Below are positions 38,765 through 48,276 of a DNA stretch of 64,000 nt, one piece after another. Each line of letters starts with the position of its first letter. Position 1 is the first letter of the stretch. The position numbers and the translations under genes were made by a program. The DNA comes from Streptomyces sp. NBC_01498 (lineage in GTDB: Bacteria; Actinomycetota; Actinomycetes; Streptomycetales; Streptomycetaceae). The stretch spans positions 6,367,501-6,431,500 of the forward strand of contig NZ_CP109598.1 in assembly GCF_036327775.1 (NCBI RefSeq), written 5' to 3'. Under the pieces are notes generated by a model that was not told the DNA's origin, did no database searches, and saw nothing but the letters and a program-made list of their open reading frames with translations.

Positions 38765-38766
38765 GC

Positions 38767-41700
38767 ATGACAGCCAACTGCTTCATCATCGGCGGCACCC
38801 GCGTCCTCACCCAGTGCGCCGACCGGCTCCTCGACGCCGGCGTACGGATCGAGGGCGTCTTCAGCGACGACCCCGCCGTCGTGACCTGGGCGGGCACCCA
38901 TGAGATCCCCGTGTTCGACCCGCACGGCGACCTGTCGGCGACGCTCTCGGCGCAGCCGTTCGACTACCTGTTCAGCATGGTCAACTTCCGGATCCTGCCC
39001 GCCGGGATCCTCGACCTGCCGACCACGGCCGCGATCAACTTCCACGACGGGCCGCTGCCCCGCTACTCCGGCAGCCACGTCCCCGCCTGGGCGCTGTACG
39101 AGGGCGCGCCCCGGCACGCCGCCACCTGGCACCGGATGACGGAGGCCGTGGACGCCGGCGGTGTGCTGCTGGAACGCTGGTTCCCGGTACGCGACCACTC
39201 CACCGCCCTGTCGCTGACGTACGAGACGGCCGAGGTGGGCATCGACCTCTTCGCCGCGCTCGTACCGCACGTCGTGGCGCGCACCCTGCCCGAGCCCGTC
39301 GACACGAGCGACCGCGAACGCCGCTTCTACCGGCGGTCCGCGCGCATGGCGTCCGGCGGTGTCATCCACGCCGGCACCTCCGCCGTCGAGGCCGTCCGGC
39401 TCGCCAAGGCCCTGGACTACGGCTCCTTCCCGAACCCGCTCGGGGTACCGACCCTCGTCACCGAACAGGGCGCCGTCTTCACCCGTCAGGTCAGGCTGAT
39501 CCCGCGCGAGGACCCGCGTACCGAGACCACGGTGCTGTCCGTGACCACGTCGGCCATCGTCCTGGCCGCCCCGGACGCCGACCTCGTACTCAGCGACTGC
39601 GCCGCCGTCGACGGCAGCGCGCTGAGCGGCCAGGCCGCCGCGCAGCGCCTCGGCATCACCCCGGGCGCGCCGCTGCCCGCCGTGTCCGCCGAGCGGCTGG
39701 CCGGCATGGCCGCCGCCCAGAAGACGCTGCGACCCCACGAACCGTGGTGGCGCGCACGGCTGGAGGCGCTGCGCCCCGCCGCCCTGGACACCGCGGACTT
39801 CTCCGCCGCCGGGGCCCACTACGGCCGCTACGAGCTGGCCTTCACCCCGGGCTCACGGGAGGAGGCCGTCGCGGTCGTCCGCGCCTTCCTCACCGTCGTG
39901 GCCGAGCGCACCGGCGAGCCCGTCTTCGACTTCGCCTGGTCACCGGCGTCCGCGCGGGTCCTCGCGGAGCGGACCCATGGCATCGCGGCCACGCGGTTCC
40001 CCGTACGGTTCGACGGCGACACCTCCCGGTCCCTGCGGGACAAACTGGACGAGGCCGCCGCCCGCCAGGGGTACGCGAGCGACCTCGAACTGCGGCTCGG
40101 TCTGGCCGGCCGCCCGCTCGGCTCCGACGAACCGAGCTTCACCCGCGTCATGGTGCTGGACCGCGACGCGGGGGAAGAGGCGTCCGCCGAACCGCACACC
40201 GAGATCGCGCTGCTGTGCCTGCGGGACGGCGCGCCCACCGTCTTCGTACGCGAGACCGCGATGGCGGAGGCCGAGGCGCTGGAGTTCACCGAGCAGGTCG
40301 AGGACCTGGTCCTGACGGCCCTGCTCCACGGCGAGGAGCCGCGTCCCGAGCCCCACCCCGAGCCGGGGACCGATCCTCGGCCCGATTCGCAGTCCGATCC
40401 GCAATCCGAGGCGCGGACACCGGAGTCGCTCCCGCAGCAGCCGGACACCACCGACGGCCCGTCGGCGACCGGGACCGTGCTGGACCTGTTCGCGGCCACG
40501 GTCGCCGGCCGGCCGGACTCCGTCGCCGTCCGCAGTGGTACCCGCACACTCGACTACGCCGGCCTGGACGCCTGGGCGGACGCCGTCGCCGCCGACCTGC
40601 ACGACCAGGGCATCGAGTCCGGTTCCGTGGTCGGCGTACTGATGGAGCGGGACCTCCCGCTGCTCCCCGCCATGCTCGGAATCCTGCGGGCCGGGGCGGC
40701 CTTCCTGCCGCTGGACCCCGGATACCCCGTGGAACGGCTGAAGCGGTACGCGGAGGTCTCGGGGTGCGACCTGATCCTCACCGACACCCGTACGCACGTC
40801 CTCGGTTCGACGCTGGGCGACGCGCGTGGTGTGCCCGCGCCGGACGGCTCCTCGCTGGCCGTGCCGCCCCAGGTCACCTCCTCCGACCTGGCCTATCTGC
40901 TCTTCACCAGCGGATCGACCGGCGACCCCAAGGGCGTGGAGATCGAGCACGGCGCGCTGGCCAACTTCCTCACCGGAATCGGCGAACGCCTCGGCGTCTC
41001 GCCCGACGACACCGTCCTCGCGCACACCACGGTCGCGTTCGACATCTCCCTGCTGGAGCTGTTCCTCGGACTGACCGTCGGCGCGACGGTCGTTCTCGCC
41101 TCGCGCGAGACCGCGGGCGACCCGTCCCTGCTGGCCGCCCTCACCGCCGAGGTCACCGTGGCCCAGGCGACGCCGAGCCTGTGGCGTCTGCTGCTGGGCA
41201 CCGGCTGGACTCCGCACGCACGGCTCACCGTGCTCTCCGGCGGCGAGGCCCTGCCGCCGGCCACCGCCGAGCGGCTGCACGGACCGGCCCGCGCGCTGTG
41301 GAACCTGTACGGCCCGACCGAGGCGACGATCTGGGCCTCGTGCCACCAGGTCACCTCGGTGGGCTCCTTCCTGCCGCTCGGCGAACCCCTCCCGAACATG
41401 GAACTCCACGTCCTGAACGAGGAGTTGGCGCCGTGCGCGGCCGGAACAGCTGGCGAGCTGTACCTCTCCGGCGCCGGACTCGCCCGCGGCTACGCCCGCC
41501 GGCCGGACCTGACGGATGCCGTCTTCGTCGTCCACCCGGAGACCGGGGTGCGGCTCTACCGGACCGGTGACGAGGTACGGGCGCACACGGACGGCGCGAT
41601 CGAGTGGCTCGGGCGCCGCGACGCCCAGGTGAAGGTACGCGGCAACCGCATCGAGCCGGCGGAGATCGAACGGGTGCTGGAGACCTTCGACGGCGTCACC

Positions 41701-44700
41701 GCCGCCGTGGTCGTCGCGGCCCGGTTCGAGGGACGCGGCGAACCGAGGCTCACCGCCTACCTGGTGGGCGACGGTACGGCGACCAAGTCCGGGCTCGACG
41801 CGCTGGTCGGCGGCTCCCTGCCCCGCTACATGGTGCCCGACGCCTATGTCGGCCTCGACGCCCTTCCGTTGACCGGCAACGGGAAGGTGGCGCGCGCCGA
41901 ACTGCCGCCGCCCACACGGGACAACGTCATCCTCTCGGCCGCCGGACCGGCCGAACCGTCCGGACCGGCCGAGGCACCGGCGGAGTCCCCCGCGCCCTCG
42001 GGATCGCCGGAGACCATGACGGTGGAGGAACTGGCGGAGTCGATCGCCGGGGTGTTCGCGGCCACGCTGGACCATCCCCGCTTCGACACGCACGCCAACT
42101 TCTTCGACCTGGGCGGCGATTCGGCCAACGTCACGTTCGCCGCCGTACAGCTCGGCCGTGAACTGGGCGCCACCGTCACCGCCCCGTCGATCTTCGCCAC
42201 CGGCACGCCGATGAAGCTGGCCCGGCTGCTGGGCACGGAGGGCGTGGTACGGCTGCTCGCCCCGGAGGCCGAGGACGCCGTCACGGAGCACGCCGTACCC
42301 GAGGCCGCTGTCACCGACGGTGCGGCAACCGAGGGTGCGTCGGCCGATCCCGGGACCGAACCCGATACCCGTGCCGCCGAGTTGGCGACTCCGGTCGTCC
42401 CGGCCTCCGTGGAATCCGCGCCGGTCACGCGGCCGGCCCCCGCCGGGCCCGCCCGCCCGGCCGACGACGGCGCGCTCGCCGTCATCGGCATGGCCTGCCG
42501 GTTCCCCGGCGCCGCCACACCGGACGAGTTCTGGCAGAACCTCGTCGGTGGCGTGTCCAGCGTCCGGGACGCCCCGGACGGCAGACGCGGCTGGGCCCAC
42601 CTGTGGTCCGACACCGACGCCGTGCCGATGGCCTGGGTGGACGGTGTCGAGTACTTCGACCCCGCCCGCTTCGGACTGACCGACCGCGAAGCCCGCCGTA
42701 TGGACCCCCTCCAGCGGACCCTGCTGAGCGTGACGGCCGAGGCACTGGAGAGCTGCGGCCACGATCACACCTCCCTCGGCGCCGCCACCGGTGTCTTCGT
42801 CGGCGCCATCGCGAGCGACTTCCCGGAGATCGTGGAGCGGAGCATCGGCTACCGCGACCCGCACGTGGCGACGGGCACCGCCGCCTCCATGGTCGCCAAC
42901 CGGCTGTCCCACGTCTTCGACTGGTCGGGACCGAGCTTCGTCGTCGACACGGCCTGCTCGTCCTCCCTCGTCGCCCTGCACCAGGCGGCCATGCATCTGC
43001 GGGCGGGCGACGTGGACGCGGCCGTCGTCGGGGCCGCGAACCTGGTGCTCACCCCGACCAAGACACGCTCCTTCGCCCGGAACGGGATGCTCTCCCCGCA
43101 GGGCGTGTGCCGCACCTTCGACGACGCCGCCGACGGCTACGTACGAGGAGAGGGCACCGGCGCCGTCATCCTCAAGCGGCTCGCCGACGCCGTACGGGAC
43201 GGCGACCCCGTCCTCGCCGTGATCCGGGGCACCGCCGTCAACCACACCGGGGGCAGCGCCGGATTCCTCACCGCGCCCAGCCGGCCGGCCCAGGAGGCCG
43301 TACTGCGCAAGGCGCTGGCGGGCTCCGGGCGTACGGCGGCCGACATCGGCTACGTCGAAGCCCACGGCACCGGGACCCAGTTGGGCGACCTCATCGAACT
43401 CGAAGCCCTGCACGCCGTCCTGGGCGAGCCGGCCGGCCGGGGGCCGGTCGCGGTGGGTTCGGTCAAGACCAACATCGGCCATCTGGAGCCGGCCGCGGGC
43501 ATCGCCGGGCTGATCAAGACGATCCTGGCGCTCCAAGCGGGTTACGTTCCGCCGTCGTTGAACTTCAGTACCCCCAACACGTCCTTCGACTTCGACGGTT
43601 CGCCCCTGTTCGTCGCCGACCGGCTGCTGCCGTGGGGCCCCGGCCCGCGCGTCGCGGGAATCAGCAGCTTCGGCTTCGGCGGCGCGAACGCCCACGCGGT
43701 GATCGAGGCCGGACCCGCCGGCGGCCCGGACGGTACGGAGCCCGGCCCCCGGCTGCTGACCCTCTCCGCCGGATCGGACGACGCGCTGCGCACCCTGGCC
43801 AACCGCCTGGTGCTGATGCTGCGTTCCGCGTACTGCCCGTCCCTGGACGAGCTGAGCGAGGCGAGCCGGCGGCGGCCCGCCGCGGCGCACCGGCTGGCCT
43901 GCGTCGCGGACTCCGTCGAGCAACTGGAGGACAAGCTGCGGCTGTTCCTCGCCGGGGTCGCGGACATCCGCTCCCTCCATGTGGGGGTGGTGCCCGAGAC
44001 CGGGGCGGCGACGGGGCCGATCGGTCTCGGACAGGACAGGGAGGCTCTCACCGGGAGCGCCCGCGCGTTCGTCGCGGGGGCAGCCCTGCCCACCGGGCGG
44101 AGGCTCCGTCAGGGCGTACGGTTCCCGACCGCGCCGCACACGGAGAAGTACCTCTGGCTGGAACCCGCCGAGGTGCCCGGGGTGCCGGACACGTCCGCGG
44201 TGCCCCCGGTGCCGGACGCGCCCACTGTGGCTGCCGTGTCGTCGGGTGACGGTGAGCCCGGCCGTACGACGAGCACATGGACCCGGCACCCGGAGGCCGA
44301 GGAACACCTCGTACTCGGCAAACCGACGCTGCCCGGCGCCGGTTACCCCGGCAAGGTGGCCGAGCTCGTCGGCCTGGAGCGGTTCGGTCTGCGGGACCTC
44401 ACCTTCCGGGCGGCCGTCGAGGCCCCCGCGACCCTCACGGCCGAACGCGACAACGCTTCCATCGCCTTCCGTGACGGCTCCGGCTCCCTCGTCTGCACCG
44501 TCGACCTCACCGCCCCCGAGCGGACGACGCTCACCCCGGCGGTCGGCACCGACGGCTTCACCACCGTCGCCCTCGACGCGATGTACGACGCGTTCGAACG
44601 TGCCGGACTCAGCTACGGCGCCGGCTTCCGGACCGTGTCCGCGCTGTCCGTGGCGCCGGGGCAGGCGGTGGGTGTGCTGCGCGGGGACGCGCGCACCGAC

Positions 44701-47700
44701 GGCCCGGTGGACGCCCGGCTGCTCGACGGTGCCTTCCAGATCGCGCTCGCCGCGTGCGGCGCGGAAGGACTGTATGTGCCGTTCTCCATCGAGCGGTTCA
44801 CCGTCCTCGGCCGGCTTCCCGCCGCCGCCCAGGTGTACGCCCGGAGGGACCGGGACACCGGACGGGACTCCGGTCTGCTGACCGCGAGCCTCGTCGTCTT
44901 CGACGGCGACGAACCCGTACTGGAAGCGCGCGGGATCACCTGGAAGCGCCTCTCCGACGCGCCGCCGTCGGGGGCCGCGGGAAGTGACACCTGGAAGGGC
45001 CACCGCGCCTCGGCGGGTGCGTCACCGACTCCGGCGGCGACCCCGGCGCGCCTGTCCAACGGACACCGTCCCACGCGGGCCCCCGGGCGCCCGGCGACCG
45101 GAGGTCTCGACTCGGCCCTGGCCCAATGGGTGGCCGCCGCACTGGAGTTGGACGTCGACGAGCTGGAGACGGACCGGCCGCTCCAGGAGCAGGGGCTCGA
45201 TTCCATGCTCGCGGTCTCGCTGGCCCAGGACATCCGGGCCAAGCTGGACGTGGACATTCCCGTGACGCTGCTCCTGGAGGTCGGCACCGTCGATCGCCTG
45301 GCCGCCGAACTGAGGGACGAGTACGGGGCGACGGCGCCCGCCGGTGCCGACGCGCGGGACACGGGCGGGGCGTCGCCGACCGCCGTGCCCGAGGAGCGCT
45401 CCGAGCCGGCCCCGGACCCGATACGGGACCGGATGCCGGACCCCGCTCCGGCGCCCGGCCCGTCTCCGGCCCCGGCTCCGGACCCGTTCCGTGCGACGGT
45501 CCAGGCTCCGGCGCCGGTCACGGCTCCGCCTCCGGTCTCGGCCCGCGCGCAGGTGGTCGAGCGCGCCGCCGCCGCGCCGCGTGAGGAGACCGACCGGCAC
45601 GACATCGCCATCATCGGCTTCGACGGGGTGTTCCCGAACGCCGCGAACACCGACGAGCTGTGGCAGGTCCTGCTGGAGGGCGTGGACTGCCTGAGCGAGG
45701 TGCCCGCCTCCCGCTGGGACATCGACTCGTACTACGGCACGGAGGGCAAGCCCGGCACCGTCTACCTCCGGCGCGCCGGGTTCATCGAGGGGCTGACCGA
45801 CTTCGACGCCGGGTTCTTCCGGCTGTCGCCCGCCGAGGCGGAGTGGATCGACCCCCAGCAGCGTCATCTCGTCCAGTCCGCCTGGCGGGCCCTGGAGGAC
45901 GCCGGCCAGGCGGGAAGAGCCCCCAGATCCACCGGTGTGTTCGTGGGCGCCAGCTACCAGCACTACCGCGACATGGTCGTCGGGGACGTCGTGCAGACGG
46001 CGGCGGGCCTGGGCAACCACAACGCGATCCTGGCCAACCGGGTCAGCTACTTCCTGGATCTCCACGGCCCCAGCATGACGATCGACACCCTGTGTTCGTC
46101 GTCCCTGGTGGCGTTGCACACGGCGGTGCGGAGCATCCGCGAGGGCGAGTGCGAACAGGCCGTCGTCGCGGGCGTGCACCTGGCGATGTCACCGCAGTAC
46201 TTCCAACTGGGCGCACGGCTGCGGTCGTTCTCCCCCACCCAGGCCCTGCGTCCGTTTGATGCGGGGGCGGATGGGTTTGTGCCGGGGGAGGGTGTGGTGT
46301 CGGTGGTGGTGAAGTCGTTGGGTGCGGCGTTGCGTGATGGTGATCGGGTGCGGGGTGTGGTGCGGGGGAGTGCGGTGAATCACGGGGGTCGTACGAGTGG
46401 GTTGACGGTGCCGAGCAGTGGGGCGCAGCAGGAGGTGGTGTTGGCGGCTTTGGGGGACGCGGGGGTGTCGGTGGAGTCGATTGGTCTGGTGGAGGCGCAT
46501 GGGACGGGGACGAGTCTGGGTGATCCGATTGAGGTGGAGGGTCTGAGTCGTGCGTGGGGTGGGGTGGGTTCGGGTGGTTCGCAGTTTTGTGCGCTGGGTT
46601 CGTTGAAGGGGAATGTGGGGCATTTGGAGCCGGCCGCGGGGTTGGCCGGGTTGGTGAAGGTGTTGTTGGCGATGGAGCGGGGTGTGGTGCCTCCGTCGTT
46701 GCATGTGGTGCGGCCGAATGACCATATTCGGTTCGAGGAGACGCCGTTCTATCTGGCGGATCGTGCGGTGGAGTGGCCTCGTGCGGGTGGTGAGCCTCGG
46801 CGTGCTGCGGTGAGTGCGTTCGGGATGGGTGGGGTGAACGCGCATGTGATCGTGGAGGAAGCCCCGGCTCGGGAGGAACGCGAGCCGTCGGTGCAGGACT
46901 CGTATGTGGTGCGGGTCAGTGCGGCGGACGAGACCGCACTCCGCGCCCTCGCCGACGGCTATGCCGAAGCTCTGATCGACACATCGGAGGAAAAGCTCGG
47001 GGACTTCGTTTTCACCGCGAACACCGGCCGGGCTTCGCACCGTTACGGAGTGGCGGTGCAAGGCGCCGATTCCCGTGAACTCGCCGCCGGGCTGAAGAAT
47101 GTCGCGACCGGTGAGGGACTCTTCTCCCGCAAGGGCGGAAAAGCGCGGCCTTCGGTATTCATGTTCACGGGTCAGGGTTCGCAGTACGTGGGGATGGGCC
47201 GTGGGTTGTACGCGGCGGAGCCGGTGTTCCGGGCGGCGCTGGACGAGTGTGCGGAGTTGCTGGGGGGTCAGGCTGAAGTGCCCCTGCGTGAGCTGCTGTT
47301 CGGTGAGGACACCGGGCGGCTGGGGCGGACGGCGTACGCGCAGCCGGCGATCGTGAGCGTGCAGGTGGCTCTGGTGCGGTGGCTGGAGTCGGTCGGGGTG
47401 CGGCCCGATGTGGTGGTGGGTCACAGCCTGGGTGAGCTGACGGCGGCCTGGGCGGCGGGAGTCATGGATCTCGGGGACCTGCTCGAACTGACCGCGCTGC
47501 GCGGCCGGTTGATGGAGTCCCAGCCGGACGACGGCGCGATGGCGGTGGTCCACGCGGACGCGGACACCGCCCTGCCGGCGGTGGCTCGTTTCCCCGGCGT
47601 CGAGATCGCGGCGTTCAACGCGCCCCGGTCGGTCACGGTGTCGGGTCCGGTGGACGCCATCGACGCGTTCTGCCGCGACTCGGGGTTGCGGACCCAGCGG

Positions 47701-48276
47701 CTGGCGGTGAGCCACGCGTTCCACTCGGCGTCCATGGAGGGCGCCGTGACGCCGTTCGCCGACGCGGTCGCCCAACTGGCCCTGTCCGCACCGGACATCG
47801 GGTTCGCGTCGACCGTGACCGGCAACTGGTACGCGCCCGAGGTGGGTTCCGCTCCAGCTCTGTGGGGTCGCGGGATCCGTGAACCGGTGCGTTTCTCGCA
47901 GGCACTGGAAGCGGTCGCGGAGACCGGTCCCGGCGTGGTGTGGGAGATCGGCGCGCACCCCCAGCTCACGTCGCTCGCGAAAGCCTCGTGGGGTACGGAA
48001 CAGCCCGCGTGGGTCAGCACGTTGCGGCGGGACCGTTCCGACCAGGCGCAACTGCACAAGGCGGTGGCCGAGCACTACAACCACACCCGTACCGAGCTGG
48101 ACTGGGCCGGGCTCCACGAGGGCAAGGGGCGGCGCACCGTCACCATCCCGACCTACCCGTTCAACAGGCAGGAGCTGTCCGCACCGCCCGTACGCCGCGC
48201 CACCGGGACGACGGCGAGCACCCTGAGTCACCCGCTGTTCGACCGTCACTACGAGTACGGGAACGAGGGACAGTGA
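38767..48276 (+). CDS. Hybrid NRPS/PKS: FT-C*-A-PCP-KS-DH-ACP-KS-AT
   Basis: A 3169-aa megasynthase. FT, residues ~3-215: formyltransferase with INFHDGPLPRYSG (catalytic Asn, His) and VDAGGVL. Residues ~310-530: condensation-like remnant without HHxxxDG. A, ~570-1050: LLFTSGSTGDPKG and NLYGPTEATIW; the ten-residue code read by alignment to GrsA is DILQVSLIWK, close to the glycine code. PCP: Ser 1119 in LGGDS. KS1 ~1236-1655: Cys 1397 in DTACSS, HGTGT, NIGH. DH ~1835-2070: HxxxGxxxxP with His 1847, Asp 1987 in DGAFQ. ACP: Ser 2146. KS2 ~2278-2700: Cys 2443 in DTLCSS. AT ~2798-3105: Ser 2887 in GHSLGE; HAFH suggests malonyl-CoA. KS1 has no AT and no KR. The first start could be GTG 38761. Confidence 0.94.
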   Translation: MTANCFIIGGTRVLTQCADRLLDAGVRIEGVFSDDPAVVTWAGTHEIPVFDPHGDLSATLSAQPFDYLFSMVNFRILPAGILDLPTTAAINFHDGPLPRYSGSHVPAWALYEGAPRHAATWHRMTEAVDAGGVLLERWFPVRDHSTALSLTYETAEVGIDLFAALVPHVVARTLPEPVDTSDRERRFYRRSARMASGGVIHAGTSAVEAVRLAKALDYGSFPNPLGVPTLVTEQGAVFTRQVRLIPREDPRTETTVLSVTTSAIVLAAPDADLVLSDCAAVDGSALSGQAAAQRLGITPGAPLPAVSAERLAGMAAAQKTLRPHEPWWRARLEALRPAALDTADFSAAGAHYGRYELAFTPGSREEAVAVVRAFLTVVAERTGEPVFDFAWSPASARVLAERTHGIAATRFPVRFDGDTSRSLRDKLDEAAARQGYASDLELRLGLAGRPLGSDEPSFTRVMVLDRDAGEEASAEPHTEIALLCLRDGAPTVFVRETAMAEAEALEFTEQVEDLVLTALLHGEEPRPEPHPEPGTDPRPDSQSDPQSEARTPESLPQQPDTTDGPSATGTVLDLFAATVAGRPDSVAVRSGTRTLDYAGLDAWADAVAADLHDQGIESGSVVGVLMERDLPLLPAMLGILRAGAAFLPLDPGYPVERLKRYAEVSGCDLILTDTRTHVLGSTLGDARGVPAPDGSSLAVPPQVTSSDLAYLLFTSGSTGDPKGVEIEHGALANFLTGIGERLGVSPDDTVLAHTTVAFDISLLELFLGLTVGATVVLASRETAGDPSLLAALTAEVTVAQATPSLWRLLLGTGWTPHARLTVLSGGEALPPATAERLHGPARALWNLYGPTEATIWASCHQVTSVGSFLPLGEPLPNMELHVLNEELAPCAAGTAGELYLSGAGLARGYARRPDLTDAVFVVHPETGVRLYRTGDEVRAHTDGAIEWLGRRDAQVKVRGNRIEPAEIERVLETFDGVTAAVVVAARFEGRGEPRLTAYLVGDGTATKSGLDALVGGSLPRYMVPDAYVGLDALPLTGNGKVARAELPPPTRDNVILSAAGPAEPSGPAEAPAESPAPSGSPETMTVEELAESIAGVFAATLDHPRFDTHANFFDLGGDSANVTFAAVQLGRELGATVTAPSIFATGTPMKLARLLGTEGVVRLLAPEAEDAVTEHAVPEAAVTDGAATEGASADPGTEPDTRAAELATPVVPASVESAPVTRPAPAGPARPADDGALAVIGMACRFPGAATPDEFWQNLVGGVSSVRDAPDGRRGWAHLWSDTDAVPMAWVDGVEYFDPARFGLTDREARRMDPLQRTLLSVTAEALESCGHDHTSLGAATGVFVGAIASDFPEIVERSIGYRDPHVATGTAASMVANRLSHVFDWSGPSFVVDTACSSSLVALHQAAMHLRAGDVDAAVVGAANLVLTPTKTRSFARNGMLSPQGVCRTFDDAADGYVRGEGTGAVILKRLADAVRDGDPVLAVIRGTAVNHTGGSAGFLTAPSRPAQEAVLRKALAGSGRTAADIGYVEAHGTGTQLGDLIELEALHAVLGEPAGRGPVAVGSVKTNIGHLEPAAGIAGLIKTILALQAGYVPPSLNFSTPNTSFDFDGSPLFVADRLLPWGPGPRVAGISSFGFGGANAHAVIEAGPAGGPDGTEPGPRLLTLSAGSDDALRTLANRLVLMLRSAYCPSLDELSEASRRRPAAAHRLACVADSVEQLEDKLRLFLAGVADIRSLHVGVVPETGAATGPIGLGQDREALTGSARAFVAGAALPTGRRLRQGVRFPTAPHTEKYLWLEPAEVPGVPDTSAVPPVPDAPTVAAVSSGDGEPGRTTSTWTRHPEAEEHLVLGKPTLPGAGYPGKVAELVGLERFGLRDLTFRAAVEAPATLTAERDNASIAFRDGSGSLVCTVDLTAPERTTLTPAVGTDGFTTVALDAMYDAFERAGLSYGAGFRTVSALSVAPGQAVGVLRGDARTDGPVDARLLDGAFQIALAACGAEGLYVPFSIERFTVLGRLPAAAQVYARRDRDTGRDSGLLTASLVVFDGDEPVLEARGITWKRLSDAPPSGAAGSDTWKGHRASAGASPTPAATPARLSNGHRPTRAPGRPATGGLDSALAQWVAAALELDVDELETDRPLQEQGLDSMLAVSLAQDIRAKLDVDIPVTLLLEVGTVDRLAAELRDEYGATAPAGADARDTGGASPTAVPEERSEPAPDPIRDRMPDPAPAPGPSPAPAPDPFRATVQAPAPVTAPPPVSARAQVVERAAAAPREETDRHDIAIIGFDGVFPNAANTDELWQVLLEGVDCLSEVPASRWDIDSYYGTEGKPGTVYLRRAGFIEGLTDFDAGFFRLSPAEAEWIDPQQRHLVQSAWRALEDAGQAGRAPRSTGVFVGASYQHYRDMVVGDVVQTAAGLGNHNAILANRVSYFLDLHGPSMTIDTLCSSSLVALHTAVRSIREGECEQAVVAGVHLAMSPQYFQLGARLRSFSPTQALRPFDAGADGFVPGEGVVSVVVKSLGAALRDGDRVRGVVRGSAVNHGGRTSGLTVPSSGAQQEVVLAALGDAGVSVESIGLVEAHGTGTSLGDPIEVEGLSRAWGGVGSGGSQFCALGSLKGNVGHLEPAAGLAGLVKVLLAMERGVVPPSLHVVRPNDHIRFEETPFYLADRAVEWPRAGGEPRRAAVSAFGMGGVNAHVIVEEAPAREEREPSVQDSYVVRVSAADETALRALADGYAEALIDTSEEKLGDFVFTANTGRASHRYGVAVQGADSRELAAGLKNVATGEGLFSRKGGKARPSVFMFTGQGSQYVGMGRGLYAAEPVFRAALDECAELLGGQAEVPLRELLFGEDTGRLGRTAYAQPAIVSVQVALVRWLESVGVRPDVVVGHSLGELTAAWAAGVMDLGDLLELTALRGRLMESQPDDGAMAVVHADADTALPAVARFPGVEIAAFNAPRSVTVSGPVDAIDAFCRDSGLRTQRLAVSHAFHSASMEGAVTPFADAVAQLALSAPDIGFASTVTGNWYAPEVGSAPALWGRGIREPVRFSQALEAVAETGPGVVWEIGAHPQLTSLAKASWGTEQPAWVSTLRRDRSDQAQLHKAVAEHYNHTRTELDWAGLHEGKGRRTVTIPTYPFNRQELSAPPVRRATGTTASTLSHPLFDRHYEYGNEGQ
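46249..46957 (+). repeat. Homogenised KS tract, copy 1 (KS2)
   Basis: From the post-Cys region of KS2 into the post-KS linker, this 709-bp stretch matches 54585-55293 with about 15 differences by eye, in perfect register (offset 8336). The codon choice changes sharply at 46249 from C-ending to G/T-ending codons (GTG, TTG, GGG, GGT, CGT) and changes back near the end. Confidence 0.9.
47161..47525 (+). repeat. Duplicated AT segment, copy 1
   Basis: The first part of the AT domain, from FTGQGSQYVGMGRG past GHSLGE, is almost identical to 62768-63132. The offset is 15607, the same as for the KS tracts and for later AT landmarks at 47686/63293, so the whole KS-AT half is a collinear duplicate. Confidence 0.85.

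Noticed and set aside
39940..45003. 1687-codon open frame on the minus strand opposite the first megasynthase, and similar long antisense frames at 46189-48249, 48249-52403, 54567-57524 and 56813-60976
   Set aside because: They mirror codon bias of the true genes in GC-rich DNA, have no domains, and lie wholly antisense to well-supported PKS/NRPS domains.
46249..46957. The odd-codon KS tract as a separate inserted mobile element
   Set aside because: It is in frame, codes a normal KS part and keeps exact register with its copies, so homologous exchange explains it better than insertion.
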